DNA of 64,000 nucleotides from JBAZPT01 sp041645535 (GCA_041645535.1 JBAZPT010000001.1:372001-436000); one strand, 5' to 3'. Positions 50,784-60,324 are shown, counted from the first letter of the stretch. The notes: generated from the letters alone by a model not told the origin. Made by a program: numbers and translations.

Positions 50784-50805
50784 TAGTCAATGTGTTTATT
50801 TCATT

Positions 50806-51201
50806 TTATCCAATTCCAATGCCCGCGCCTGTATAAAAGCCGTCAAGATGAAAAGAGGCATTTACGTTGAATATCAGGACATTATTAGAATAAAAATCCA
50901 TCCTGACCCAAATCTTTTCGTTAATAAAATCGTTGTCGTATTCTATAATGGAAGCGATGCGAGATGCTTTTCGAAATGCCCTTATGAGTCTTTCGTTTTC
51001 TCTGACATTCCCATCATTATCTGAGCAGTTGAAAATAGGATTGGGAACTGATGAAGACAATTCTGTGAAGTTAAAGAGCAAAATGTCATTGATATATTTC
51101 AACGCATTTTGCACTCCTTTTGAGAATTGAACTTCTGGGTCTTCCTTGATAGCCTTTTTGAGACTGTTGTTAAACAACAAGCTGGTTCTTTTGAGTTTCA
51201 T
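50806..51201 (-). CDS. Hypothetical protein, 131 residues
   Basis: Mixed alpha/beta soluble protein: LKKAIKEDPEVQFSKGVQNA, FNFTELSSSVPNPIFNC, ERLIRAFRKASRIASIIEYD, IWVRMDFYSNNVLIFNVNAS; ends GAGIGIG. No motif recognised. AAAGGAG before the ATG and a strong terminator after it, so an independent gene. Confidence 0.72.
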   Translation of the reverse strand: MKLKRTSLLFNNSLKKAIKEDPEVQFSKGVQNALKYINDILLFNFTELSSSVPNPIFNCSDNDGNVRENERLIRAFRKASRIASIIEYDNDFINEKIWVRMDFYSNNVLIFNVNASFHLDGFYTGAGIGIG

Positions 51202-51307
51202 GATTTTCTCCTTTGAGAGGGTTCATTGCGACCCTTTTTTTGGATTTCTAGCTAAAAAAGCCAGATAGTAAACTATATATCATTTTGCAAAAAAGTCAAC
51301 AGCCACG

Positions 51308-51333
51308 CAAAAAACCGCCATTTTCTGGCGGTC
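51308..51333 (-). terminator. Terminator after the acidic secreted protein gene
   Basis: Minus strand CCGCCA/TGGCGG stem with a 5-nt loop, then TTTTTTGC. Confidence 0.75.
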
Positions 51334-51350
51334 TCTGCTATCCAAGAAGT

Positions 51351-52688
51351 CTAGGAAAACATTTTCATCAACCAGCCAAACAAACTAACTCCACTTTCAC
51401 TGCCTTCCACAAAGTTCTGAAGGTTAGCGTTTTGTTGATTAAGAATAGTGATTTGGTCTTGCAAAACCATTTTTACCGCTGGGTCGGTCATTTGATTGGT
51501 CAAATCGGTAAGCACCTTGATTCTGGTCTGGTTCTCGGTAATAGCTGTTTGAATTTCTGCAATACTTCCATATTTCGGACCGATAAGGAATTTTGCAAAT
51601 CCGCTTCGGCTGTTGACATCGTTGATTGAATTTTCCACTTTCGCCTGTGAATCGTTTTGACCTTGGGCGACCACTCTCACCTGCTGTCCAATTCCGCCTT
51701 CAATCTCTCCGATGGTTTTGAGATTATGGACAAACATCGCCACTTCATTTTTATATTCCCTGGCTACTTCGTCCTCATCTTCATCCTCGTCATCATCCTC
51801 GTCATCATCCTCAAATATATCTTCAATTCTATCCAGCTTCTTGTCCGCCAGTTCAGCCAGTGATTCCGCTTCAACATAATTTCCAGCAGAAAGTTTCGCT
51901 TCAGCTTGAACAAGCATTTCTTTGACATCGTTAAGTATTGTCCTGTAAGCCGAAACATCTATACCTCTGGAAGAAGCCAGATTCAATCTAGTTTCAACTT
52001 TGGCAATATCCCTCTTAAGTTCGCTGATTTCTTCAATCGCTTCTTCAACACTTTCTTCATCTTCGTCATCGTCTTTCAAGAACATTTTGACCAACTTTTC
52101 CACTCGCTCCAATTTGTGTTCGGCTGATTCCAAAATATCCTCCGCTCCTTTGGGATTAGAAACAGCTTGGGCTTCCGCTTGTGCGACAAGTCCTTTTACC
52201 TCATTGAGGTTGTTTCTGAAAGCATCCACAGAAACTCCATTGGAAGCCAGAACATTTATTCTTGATTCCACTTTCTGAATATCCTCATTGAGTTCACTGA
52301 TGTCTTCTTTCAATTCATCGGCGTCTTCATTTTCATCCTCGTCGATTTCATTCTCATCTTCATCATCATCGTCATCAGCTTCTTGAGTTCTTACTTGAGT
52401 TCCAGTGCGAGTCGTTCTTTGTTCATCCTGGTCATCGTTTTCATCTTCGTTGTCATTTTTATCCTCATCCTCTCGGTCATTTTCATCCTCGTCTCGGTCA
52501 TTGTCATCCTCGTCTTCTTTATCGTCTGCTTCGTCTTCCTTGTCATCGTCATCATCGCCAAAAGCCACTGGAGTTCCCAGCCTTGTGAGGCCCTTCTGTG
52601 AATTAAACGCATTGGCAAAAACCATTCCTGTCGCAAACAGGATACCAATAATAACAACCAAGGGCAAATTCTTCTTGAGTTTTTGCAT
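51351..52688 (-). CDS. Secreted Asp/Glu-rich low-complexity protein
   Basis: 445 residues with a signal (KKNLPLVVIIGILFATGMVF). Residues about 45-130 are nearly all Asp and Glu with a few Lys, Arg, Asn (for example DDDDDKEDEADDKEDEDD). Three helical repeats follow (INVLASNGVSVDAFRNNLNE, LNLASSRGIDVSAYRTILND), each preceded by acidic stretches (DDEDDDEDEDEDE). Likely extracellular or cell-wall, possibly binding Ca2+ or other cations (inference). Sits between two cation ATPase genes. Confidence 0.82.
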   Translation of the reverse strand: MQKLKKNLPLVVIIGILFATGMVFANAFNSQKGLTRLGTPVAFGDDDDDKEDEADDKEDEDDNDRDEDENDREDEDKNDNEDENDDQDEQRTTRTGTQVRTQEADDDDDEDENEIDEDENEDADELKEDISELNEDIQKVESRINVLASNGVSVDAFRNNLNEVKGLVAQAEAQAVSNPKGAEDILESAEHKLERVEKLVKMFLKDDDEDEESVEEAIEEISELKRDIAKVETRLNLASSRGIDVSAYRTILNDVKEMLVQAEAKLSAGNYVEAESLAELADKKLDRIEDIFEDDDEDDDEDEDEDEVAREYKNEVAMFVHNLKTIGEIEGGIGQQVRVVAQGQNDSQAKVENSINDVNSRSGFAKFLIGPKYGSIAEIQTAITENQTRIKVLTDLTNQMTDPAVKMVLQDQITILNQQNANLQNFVEGSESGVSLFGWLMKMFS

Positions 52689-52841
52689 ACTTATTTTTAT
52701 TACAAATTAAACCTGAAGTTATTATACCATAAGAGAGAGAGAAGAGAAGAGAAGTTATCCACAGCCCCAAAAATGCTGAAAAACCTCTCTCTGAATTTTC
52801 TACCTTCCGTGATTAGCCCTAAAGCAGACTTCTTATAGTGG

Positions 52842-55520
52842 TTATTTCCTGTATATAACTTTTCTCAATTCCTCGACCAAAACCACTGAAAATGCGACTG
52901 CTATGATAATCATCCAGTCCTTTCCATCCAACGGAACCGTCCGCAACACCTTTTGAAAAAACGGATTGTAAACTGCCAATAATTGAAGTCCGATGACAAT
53001 ACCAGTGGCTCCAACCAAAAACTTATTGGAGAACAGATTGGAGGCAAAGATTGATTTGATTTGACTTCGGCAATTCCAAGCATTAAACCACTGAAAGACA
53101 GCCAAAGTCGTGAGAGATATTGTCCAAGCCTTGGATAAGTCCGTCTCGTAATTCTGGCTGAATAAATAAAGCGTTCCAATCGCCATCGGCAATGCCATAG
53201 TGAACATTCGAAAGACCATTAACTTATCCACAAAGCCTGATTTATTTTTAACCGATTTCTTGCCCAAAAGGTTATTGCCTTTCGGTTCCATTGCCAGAGC
53301 CACATCCAAAAATCCGTCTGTCACCAGATTGAGCCACAAAATTTGAGCAGCTAGAATCGGCAACGGAAATCCCAAAAGAATCGCTCCAATAATAGTCAGC
53401 ACTTCTCCCAGACTGGTGGAAAACAGATAGAGAATAACTCTCTTGATGGTTTTGTAGATATTTTTTCCTTCTTCCACGCCAGAAACGATACTTCCGAAAT
53501 TATCATCCAAAAGAATGATGTCGGAGGCTTCTTTGGCGACCTCGGTGCCGATTTTACCCATCGCCACTCCCACATCAGCGGAAGTTAAAGACAAAGCGTC
53601 ATTCACCCCATCTCCAGTCATTGCTATCGTCTTTCCTGCCAATTTATACGCATTGATAATTTTTAATTTATGCATAGGAGTCACTCTTGAAAAAACACTT
53701 ACATTTTCCAATCGTCCAGACAATTCCTGTTCCGTCATTTTATCAATTTCTTTTCCTTCAAGAATCACATCGCCTCTTCGGAAAATTCCCACTTCTTTGG
53801 CAATGGCTCTGGCGGTAATTTTATGGTCTCCAGTTATCATCACCAATCTGATGTCTGCTGATTCCACTTTATCCACTGCTTCTCGGACTTCAACTCTTGG
53901 CGAATCCTCAATGCCTAAAAATCCGACAAATTCAATCTCGGACAATTTTTCAGGAATCCTTTCTTCCTTTTCCATTTTCCTCATTCCCAAAGCCACCACT
54001 CGTAATCCACTCTCTGACATTTTTGCGAAAATCTCTTTTAGCTCTTCTCTTTTGTTGTCAGTGAGAATATGAGTTCTGGAATGACCCCAAGTCTTTTCTG
54101 AAATATCCAAAATTTCCTCTGGTGCACCGACCATCATCAATAAGCGTTTTCCATTTTCCTTGTAGAGAGTCGTGTGATATTTCAATTTATAATCAAAAGG
54201 TTTTTCTTCAATTTTTACAAATTCCTCTTCCAAATCAGACTTGCGATAACCTATTTTTTCCGCCATTACCAGAGTCGCCCCTTCTGTTGGGTCGCCAGAT
54301 ATTTTCCAAGCCCCCGAATTGTTATCCAGAGCCAGATGGACGCTACTGCACAAAGCACCGATTTTCCCAGCCAACAATAATTCTGGATGATTGAGCGGTT
54401 CAATGATTTTTCCATCCAATTCAATTTCGCCTTTCGGTTCATAGCCGACTCCTTTCACGGAAAAGAATTTTCCATCCACATATATCTCCTTAACCACTAA
54501 TTCATTTTTAGTTACCGTGCCTGTTTTATCCACCGCAATCACATCAGTTTGACCCAAGGCTTCCACTGCCTGAAGTCTTTTCACCAGCACATTGCGTTTG
54601 CCCATTCGCCAAACTCCAGTCGCCAGAACCAATGTGACCACAATCGGCAGTCCTTCTGGAATGACAGAAACGGAAACAGCCACAATAGTAGTAAGCACTT
54701 CTTTTAGGGGATGCCTATAGCCGACTCCGATTGCAAACAAGACAACACCAATTGCGAAAACCGTGGCAATGATAAAATGAGACAGACGGCGAATATCTTT
54801 TTTGAGAGGCAATTCTTCGTCAATGGCAGATATTTTCTTTGCAATACCTCCAATAACCGTTTCGCTTCCTGTCGCCACCACCACCGCTTTCCCATTTCCT
54901 GAAACGACTGTGGTTCCTTTGAAAACCATATTCCACTGGTCTGAAATTTGAACATTTGTTTCTTTTAGGGGCTTTGCCAGTTTGAATTTTGGATTGGATT
55001 CTCCTGTGAGAGCGGACTCATCAACCTGAAGCGATTCGGAATTTATGATTCTGGCATCGGCAGGAACTTTCTCCCCCTCACGCAGAACGATTATGTCTCC
55101 AAGCACTAATTCTTCATCTGGAATAATACCTTCTTCGCCTTCACGAATCACCGAAGCGTTTGTTTTGATGAAATTTTTGAGAGCTGCAAAAATGTTTTGA
55201 GCCTTCCCCTCTTGGATAGTTCCGACAATGGCATTAAACAGAAGGACGACCAAAATGACAAATCCGTCAGTATTTCCTCCCGTTAGGAAAACAACGACTG
55301 TGGCAAGAAGCAGAATAAAAATAAGGGGGCTTTGAAATTGGCGGAGAAATATAACAGCCAGATTATCCGCTTTGGTTTCTGGCAGTTTATTGAGTCCATA
55401 TCTTAAAAGGCGATTTTCTGTCTCGCCCTTTGTCAATCCGTGTTCGCCAGTGTTTAATTCCTGAAAAATTTCATCTAGCTCTTTGTTATAATAATAATTT
55501 ATTGATGTTTTGTTTTGCAT
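52842..55520 (-). CDS. P2-type cation-transporting ATPase (Ca2+-ATPase-like)
   Basis: 892 residues. N-terminal cation ATPase domain (LNTGEHGLTKGETENRLLRY), VDESALTGESNPKF actuator, SVIPEGLPIVVTLVLA (PEGLP, P2 type), AVDKTGTVTKNELV phosphorylation site, GDGVNDALSLTSADVGVAMG hinge and about ten TM helices. It pumps a cation such as Ca2+; the ion cannot be read with certainty. MQNKTSINYYY was chosen as start; 34 upstream residues look unrelated. Confidence 0.9.
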   Translation of the reverse strand: MQNKTSINYYYNKELDEIFQELNTGEHGLTKGETENRLLRYGLNKLPETKADNLAVIFLRQFQSPLIFILLLATVVVFLTGGNTDGFVILVVLLFNAIVGTIQEGKAQNIFAALKNFIKTNASVIREGEEGIIPDEELVLGDIIVLREGEKVPADARIINSESLQVDESALTGESNPKFKLAKPLKETNVQISDQWNMVFKGTTVVSGNGKAVVVATGSETVIGGIAKKISAIDEELPLKKDIRRLSHFIIATVFAIGVVLFAIGVGYRHPLKEVLTTIVAVSVSVIPEGLPIVVTLVLATGVWRMGKRNVLVKRLQAVEALGQTDVIAVDKTGTVTKNELVVKEIYVDGKFFSVKGVGYEPKGEIELDGKIIEPLNHPELLLAGKIGALCSSVHLALDNNSGAWKISGDPTEGATLVMAEKIGYRKSDLEEEFVKIEEKPFDYKLKYHTTLYKENGKRLLMMVGAPEEILDISEKTWGHSRTHILTDNKREELKEIFAKMSESGLRVVALGMRKMEKEERIPEKLSEIEFVGFLGIEDSPRVEVREAVDKVESADIRLVMITGDHKITARAIAKEVGIFRRGDVILEGKEIDKMTEQELSGRLENVSVFSRVTPMHKLKIINAYKLAGKTIAMTGDGVNDALSLTSADVGVAMGKIGTEVAKEASDIILLDDNFGSIVSGVEEGKNIYKTIKRVILYLFSTSLGEVLTIIGAILLGFPLPILAAQILWLNLVTDGFLDVALAMEPKGNNLLGKKSVKNKSGFVDKLMVFRMFTMALPMAIGTLYLFSQNYETDLSKAWTISLTTLAVFQWFNAWNCRSQIKSIFASNLFSNKFLVGATGIVIGLQLLAVYNPFFQKVLRTVPLDGKDWMIIIAVAFSVVLVEELRKVIYRK

Positions 55521-55868
55521 CTTTTTATTATACCACAGCGGAGCGGAGTAGTTATAAAAATGCTGAAAAACTATGCAAAGAATTGAACCATTTCTAGGGA
55601 GTGGAACATTTGACCAACGCAAAAAACACCATTTAAGGTGTTTCTGCTAAAGTTCACAACCTTTTGCGATTAGTCCTTAGCCCGGCATGCGCCGGGTAAT
55701 TTTCTTGCGAAAATTAAATCTATTACGCACCTTGTACAAGAATGCGGTTACAGATATTCGCTCTGTTAAGCCTAGATGTTATCCTGCCAAGGCTAGATTA
55801 CAGCCGTTTGAAATCTATCAAAGAAGATCTTTTGAGGTTCAACCTCGATAGATTTCTCTCATGGATTT
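55521..55868. other. Intergenic region: no gene beyond the RNA element
   Basis: Contains structured RNA element A (55622-55857). The remainder (55521-55621) is AT-rich with no feature seen. Confidence 0.7.
55622..55857 (-). ncRNA. Structured RNA-like element, copy A
   Basis: Minus strand: a stem GAAATCTATC/GATAGATTTC enclosing GAGGTTGAACCTC, then TCTAGGCTTAACAGAGCGAA, the hairpin CGCATTCTTGTACAAGGTGCG (broken by comma here at 20), an extra GC-rich hairpin CCCGGCGCATGCCGGG, GGACTAATCGCAAAAG and a terminator AACACCTTAAATGGTGTT with T-run. Core matches copies B-D while stem sequences differ with pairing preserved. Confidence 0.6.
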
Positions 55869-56207
55869 CTAGATAATTTTCTTTTTTCTCTTTGTATAAA
55901 TAATGTAGGCGAGTGTTATGAATAAAAGAATGCCACCCGCCGCAAGAATGGGTACTGACAGCCTATTTCGGGATTCCTTCGCTACGGGTTCGCTCGAGAT
56001 ATCAATGACAGGGTGGTTAGGGGGCAGAATCTCTTCTTCCGGTACCAGAGGAGAAGGACTCATTTGAAGCTCAAGTCGGGTAGTTGCGGTAGTTGCGGCA
56101 AAAGAAAAAACGGGGCTGACTAGAAATGACAAACAAACCAGCCCAACAATTATTAGGCGAAGTAGTTTTAATTTAGACACCTCAGGCATTTTTGTTTCTA
56201 AGTTCAT
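55869..56207 (-). CDS. Small secreted protein with C-terminal membrane anchor
   Basis: 112 residues: signal (LLRLIIVGLVCLSFLVSPVF), a Pro/Glu-rich middle (MSPSPLVPEEEILPPNHPV) and a C-terminal TM helix (VPILAAGGILLFITLAYIIY) with Lys/Arg tail TKRKKKII. Last gene of a surface-protein cluster; may anchor or accompany the WxL-like proteins. Confidence 0.75.
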   Translation of the reverse strand: MNLETKMPEVSKLKLLRLIIVGLVCLSFLVSPVFSFAATTATTRLELQMSPSPLVPEEEILPPNHPVIDISSEPVAKESRNRLSVPILAAGGILLFITLAYIIYTKRKKKII

Positions 56208-56216
56208 CTCTTTCTC

Positions 56217-57212
56217 TTATTTTCTAACCAACCTGAAACCAAACTTCCTTCTAACTGCAAAGAAAATAATCAAAAGAATGATTATTCCTCCAACAATTAA
56301 ACCGGTTTCTGGGAGAGTTTTTTGCTGTTTTTGAGCGCTTTCAATCTCAAAACTCAATTTTTTGGTTAAGTTCTTCTCGGTGCCGTAATTTACCGCAGCC
56401 AGAGCAGTAAATTTTCCGACCATCGTCTTTTCCCATCTGGTTGGCAGGACGATAGTATCTTTAGGGAAAACTTCTCTTTCGGTTATTTTTATTTTATCCA
56501 CTGCGTTTCCCGATTCATCTTTAATTTCAATCTCTCCCTTTGGTGAAATTCTGACATTTCCCTTATTGGTTAAAGTCAAATCAAAAACAACCCGGTCTCC
56601 CTCCATTTTCCAATTGAAATCTTTGAGCTCTAACTCTTTTATTATCTTTCCCGGCACAGTCAGATAAATTCGGGCGCCCACCCGGCTCACCACCTTCATC
56701 GCGGTTCCTTTTTCTGCTTCCTGAGTTTCTTTAGACTGAACAATTATTGCTCCCATATGGTCGCCTACCTCGGCATTTTCAGGAACTTTAATGGTAAAAT
56801 CAACGGCTTTTGTCGCGTTCGGTTTTAAAGAAAGCTCGGAAACGGGCATATTAATCCAGGCGCCAACATCAACCTTTTCTCTATCTTCCGGTTGGGGAGC
56901 AAAAGCTCCGTCTTTGGTAGTTACCGCATCCACCGGATAGATTTTAACTTCTACTGACTGGTCAGACTGATTAACTACATTTACCTTGGCCTCTTTTACT
57001 TCACTTGGCTCTAAGGTATAAATAAACCAGGATTTAGTTAAAGAATTTTTTTCATTCCATTCGCTTTCATTGGGATAAATTCCCAAACCCCCATAGCTAA
57101 TCGCATAGCAAAAACCAACCAAGGAAAAAAATCCTAACAAACCAACAAGCAAAATTCTTGTCCCATTAGATTGAAAATATCTAATGGGATTTATTTGTTT
57201 TTTTAACGACAT
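56217..57212 (-). CDS. DUF916-like surface protein with C-terminal anchor
   Basis: 331 residues: signal near residues 18-40, an Ig-like DUF916/DUF3324-style region (GGLGIYPNESEWN, SWFIYTLEPSEVKEAKVNVV, VGDHMGAIIVQS, GARIYLTVPG), then TM helix and basic tail at the C-terminus (LPETGLIVGGIIILLIIFF). In Firmicutes such proteins bind peptidoglycan together with WxL proteins, matching the neighbouring genes. Its N-terminus includes NPIRYFQSNGTRI from a small palindrome. Confidence 0.8.
   Translation of the reverse strand: MSLKKQINPIRYFQSNGTRILLVGLLGFFSLVGFCYAISYGGLGIYPNESEWNEKNSLTKSWFIYTLEPSEVKEAKVNVVNQSDQSVEVKIYPVDAVTTKDGAFAPQPEDREKVDVGAWINMPVSELSLKPNATKAVDFTIKVPENAEVGDHMGAIIVQSKETQEAEKGTAMKVVSRVGARIYLTVPGKIIKELELKDFNWKMEGDRVVFDLTLTNKGNVRISPKGEIEIKDESGNAVDKIKITEREVFPKDTIVLPTRWEKTMVGKFTALAAVNYGTEKNLTKKLSFEIESAQKQQKTLPETGLIVGGIIILLIIFFAVRRKFGFRLVRK
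57161..57189. repeat. Palindrome translated in the DUF916-like protein
   Basis: Perfect 11-bp arms TCCCATTAGAT/ATCTAATGGGA with a 7-nt loop, encoding NPIRYFQSNG. Similar in design to the NPVRN elements at 12885 and 46681. Confidence 0.7.
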
Positions 57213-57300
57213 AAATTTACGCTTGGCCGGAAAAACCGGCCGACGGGGCGGTTGATTTTTTAGCCCAGCCGCCCCTTTTGTTATTCGGGCTTCAAGCCTT

Positions 57301-58161
57301 TTAGGAAACAGTGATAGTGGCCGTGGATGTGAAACTTCCGGACAGAGAGTTGGGATGGATAGTCTGGCTTAAACCTATGTCAATGAAATAATCACCGGAT
57401 CCGTTATTAACTGAAGCGGTCATTACGGTCTTGGCATTAGATGTCGCTCCGGTGCCAGCCATTAACTCGGCGCTCCCGGCCGTTACCCCTGTAGTAACAC
57501 CGCTGTTGGCGAAAATGGCCGAAGGAGTGGCGGTCAGACCTTTGGTAGTGGAATAGAGATAAGGAAAAACATCCACTCCGGCTGACCAGCTATTAGCCGT
57601 TACATAGGTAGCGGCAGCAAAGTTGACGGTTATCCCATTACTCAGAACAACACTGGCGGCGGTAGTGACGGCTGTTCCAACCTTAGTACCTGCCGGATCC
57701 CACCAGTCGAAGGTAGCAGTTCCGACGGCTCCACCAGTAACAATCGTTACTTTGAAAGTTCCGTTGGGGTCTAATACTCCATCCAGTCCGTCATAGGTTC
57801 CGGTAAAAGTTACCGTATTATTAGAGCCAGCCAGCGTCTTTTGCGTAGCCCGGGTAGTCAGATGAGTCACTGTCATAACATTGCTCCAGCCAGCCCCGGT
57901 GCCTCTTGCATCTGTCACTTCTATTCCCGTAGTATTAGTGTTGGTAGCGTCGCCGATGGTTGCCGTAGCAGTTTGCTCAGCGGTTGAAATGGTCTTGCCT
58001 GTGTAAGAAGCAGTAGTAGCAGTGGTATTGGAAATGGACAAGCTGCCGCCAGTCATTGTAACATCGAGAGCGGTAGTAACTGCTTTGGCAACTTGGATCC
58101 CTAAGTTACCAAATAAGCCGATCAAACCGAAAATCAAAATTGAAATTAGTATTTTTTTCAT
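57301..58161 (-). CDS. WxL-like secreted protein, copy 1
   Basis: 286 residues: signal (ILISILIFGLIGLFGNLGI), then Thr/Ala/Gly-rich beta repeats, GAGWSNVMTVTHLTTRATQK, TGTYDGLDGVLDPNGTFK, SWSAGVDVFPYLYS, ending HPNSLSGSFTSTATITVS. Architecture and C-terminus resemble WxL-domain cell-wall proteins. Paralogous to the next upstream gene, with DNA identity in the middle third, pointing to recent duplication. Confidence 0.75.
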   Translation of the reverse strand: MKKILISILIFGLIGLFGNLGIQVAKAVTTALDVTMTGGSLSISNTTATTASYTGKTISTAEQTATATIGDATNTNTTGIEVTDARGTGAGWSNVMTVTHLTTRATQKTLAGSNNTVTFTGTYDGLDGVLDPNGTFKVTIVTGGAVGTATFDWWDPAGTKVGTAVTTAASVVLSNGITVNFAAATYVTANSWSAGVDVFPYLYSTTKGLTATPSAIFANSGVTTGVTAGSAELMAGTGATSNAKTVMTASVNNGSGDYFIDIGLSQTIHPNSLSGSFTSTATITVS

Positions 58162-58224
58162 TTTCTTTCTTAATTTTAATTATATTTGGCGGGATAAGGG
58201 CCACCAACCCTCGACCTTTAAATA

Positions 58225-59055
58225 TTATGAAACTGTCAAAGTATCTGTGGCGGTAAAATCGCCGGATAAAGAATTAACATGAACACCTAAGCTTAAATTT
58301 TCATCTTGCCAATAAATGCCGGTGCCGTTACCGGCCGTAGCCGTCATTATGGTTTTGGCATTAGATGTCGCCCCGGCGCCGGAAAGAGTTCCTGAAGAAC
58401 CTGCGCTTACGCCAGTCAAAGTGCCGCTTTCAGCATAAATAGCTGAAGGAGTGACAGTTAAACCCGTATAAGGAAAAACATCAACTCCGGCTGACCAGCT
58501 ATCGCCTACCGCATAGGTGGCGGCAGCAAAGTTGACGGTTATTCCATTACTCAAAACAACACTAGCGGCAGTAGTTACAGCACTTGTTAGATTTCCAGCT
58601 GGGTCCCACCATTTGAAAACAGCAGTTCCGACGGCTCCTCCGGTGGTGATCTCTGCTTTGAAAGTCCCATTGGGGTCCAGTACTCCATCAAGCCCGTCAT
58701 AGGTTCCGGTAAAAGTTACCGTGGCGTTGTTTCCGGCCAGTTTTTTGGTTGTTGCCCGGACAGTAAAGTTGGTGGAAGTCATAACGGCGCTCCAGCCCGC
58801 GGTTCCATTATCGCTTACTTTCACGCCAACAAGATTAGCATTATTGCTGTCACCAATAACTCCGGTTGAAGTTTGAGCGGCAATAGAAACGGTTTTACCG
58901 GTTAAAGTAGCTGAAGCGGGAGCGGCAATGTCCAGAACCGCCTGGGCAGTAAATGGTTCGCAGGCAAGAACAACAATAATCAAAACAGGGAAAATAAATT
59001 GTTTTGTTCTTATTTTATTTCTCAAAAATTTCACAGGATAAATTGGCTCAAGCAT
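58225..59055 (-). CDS. WxL-like secreted protein, copy 2
   Basis: 276 residues beginning MLEPIYPVKFLRNK, with signal helix (QFIFPVLIIVVLACEPF) and the same repeats as copy 1: TAGWSAVMTSTNFTVRATTK, TGTYDGLDGVLDPNGTFK, SWSAGVDVFPYTG, ending HVNSLSGDFTATDTLTVS. Start chosen at the ATG preceded by AGGCAGG; 38 residues upstream look unrelated. First gene of the surface cluster. Confidence 0.75.
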   Translation of the reverse strand: MLEPIYPVKFLRNKIRTKQFIFPVLIIVVLACEPFTAQAVLDIAAPASATLTGKTVSIAAQTSTGVIGDSNNANLVGVKVSDNGTAGWSAVMTSTNFTVRATTKKLAGNNATVTFTGTYDGLDGVLDPNGTFKAEITTGGAVGTAVFKWWDPAGNLTSAVTTAASVVLSNGITVNFAAATYAVGDSWSAGVDVFPYTGLTVTPSAIYAESGTLTGVSAGSSGTLSGAGATSNAKTIMTATAGNGTGIYWQDENLSLGVHVNSLSGDFTATDTLTVS

Positions 59056-59380
59056 AATTTTGCCTGCCTCATAGTTAAAAAGATTTATACTAATGGGAAA
59101 AAGCAAAAAGCACCGCTCAAAAAGCAGTACTTTTATAGAAATAGAATATTTTAACAGGCCCCCGAACAATCCTGCGGATTTGACAGGGTAAGCAAAAAGT
59201 TGGCGAGCGCGGATTACTCTCTCTCTCTCTTGTAATTCAATTCCAAAGTTTTGAATCTAAGCATATAAAAAAATATTTAGGGAAACTATGTATGAACTCA
59301 TTGCAATGTTACAATAACACATTACTATAAAATAGGCAAAAGGTCAAAAACACAGAGTTATCCACAGCTCTGAAAACATC
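59056..59380. other. Intergenic region with hairpin and CT repeat
   Basis: A terminator-like hairpin AGTACTGC/GCGGTGCT with T-run on the minus strand near 59105-59140 and a (CT)7-like tract near 59216. No gene seen. Confidence 0.5.
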
Positions 59381-59557
59381 AAAAACGCCTAAAATAAGCG
59401 TTTTTGAGTATTTTCAGCAAGTTTTCACAATCTTATGCGATTAGTCCATAAAGAGTCTATGCGCGCTCTTGTACAAAAGACACGATTACAAATTCTTACA
59501 GCTCTGTTAGGCATTGCTGTTTCCTTAAGTTGCCCCAAAGGTCGACCAGCGGGGTTA
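59381..59557 (-). ncRNA. Structured RNA-like element, copy B
   Basis: Minus strand from CCGCTGGTCGACC through AATGCCTAACAGAGCTGTAA, the CGTGTCTTTTGTACAAG hairpin, ATGGACTAATCGCATAAG, to a terminator AAAAACGC/GCGTTTTT. Shares the core with copies C and D. Its 5' part is missing; the stop codon of the upstream protein gene lies at its edge. Confidence 0.6.
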
Positions 59558-60292
59558 TTTACAGCAAATGCAATTACAATGATATGTATCTTCAATAATG
59601 CCGATGTTATTTCCCCCTTCACGACATTTTGACTCAGACCAATTTCCTCCTTTTTCTCTACACTTTGCCAATGAAATATATTTATTCTCTGGCAAACTAA
59701 AAGTTTGAACCTTTACCTGATATGTTTTAACTGATTTTGAATTTATGTTTGAATCGTATATTTTTATCTCGTTAACTGCCTGTAGGTTATCAGCTAAATA
59801 CGAATCAATCGGACTGTCCGCACTCACATACATTGATTTTATATTATTAGATTTTTCGCCAATGCAATCTGCTTGATTATATACCCAAATTGGTATTATT
59901 TTATCCATATTCACATTATCACACTCAACAGGAAAAAAATTCCCTTCATTTTGAATAACATTTCCAATCTGCAATCTCCCTTTTTCAATAGGTATCGGTT
60001 CTTTAATAAAAATATTGGATAAGACATGCAGGCATAAATCAGATGGAAACTCTCCGCAAGACATAACTTTAGTTGCTATAAAACCTTGGACCTTTCCGTC
60101 ATCAGAACTTACTGAATATATTTTATTGTTATATTTAGATAATTCTTTTTGTTTATTAGCACCAGAAAAAGAATGCAAAAAAACATAAATTAAAATTCCA
60201 ATTACGACAAAAACTGAAAACAACACAGTAGCAACAGATATGATAATAGTTTTTGTTGATTTTATTTTTTCGCTGTTTGTATTTTGTTCCAT
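59555..60292 (-). CDS. Hypothetical membrane-anchored protein
   Basis: 245 residues: N-terminal TM helix (IIISVATVLFSVFVVIGILI) then an extracellular domain with several Cys (VMSCGEFPSDLCLHVLS, YNQADCIGE) and a Cys-rich end CHCNCICC. AGAGGAAAATT before the ATG. The C-terminus is at the edge of RNA element B. No family recognised. Confidence 0.7.
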   Translation of the reverse strand: MEQNTNSEKIKSTKTIIISVATVLFSVFVVIGILIYVFLHSFSGANKQKELSKYNNKIYSVSSDDGKVQGFIATKVMSCGEFPSDLCLHVLSNIFIKEPIPIEKGRLQIGNVIQNEGNFFPVECDNVNMDKIIPIWVYNQADCIGEKSNNIKSMYVSADSPIDSYLADNLQAVNEIKIYDSNINSKSVKTYQVKVQTFSLPENKYISLAKCREKGGNWSESKCREGGNNIGIIEDTYHCNCICCK

Positions 60293-60324
60293 AATTTTCC
60301 TCTGTTTAAATTTTACCATGCCAA

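Noticed and set aside
59216..59231. (CT)n tract
   Set aside because: Short simple repeat; no sign of function in context.
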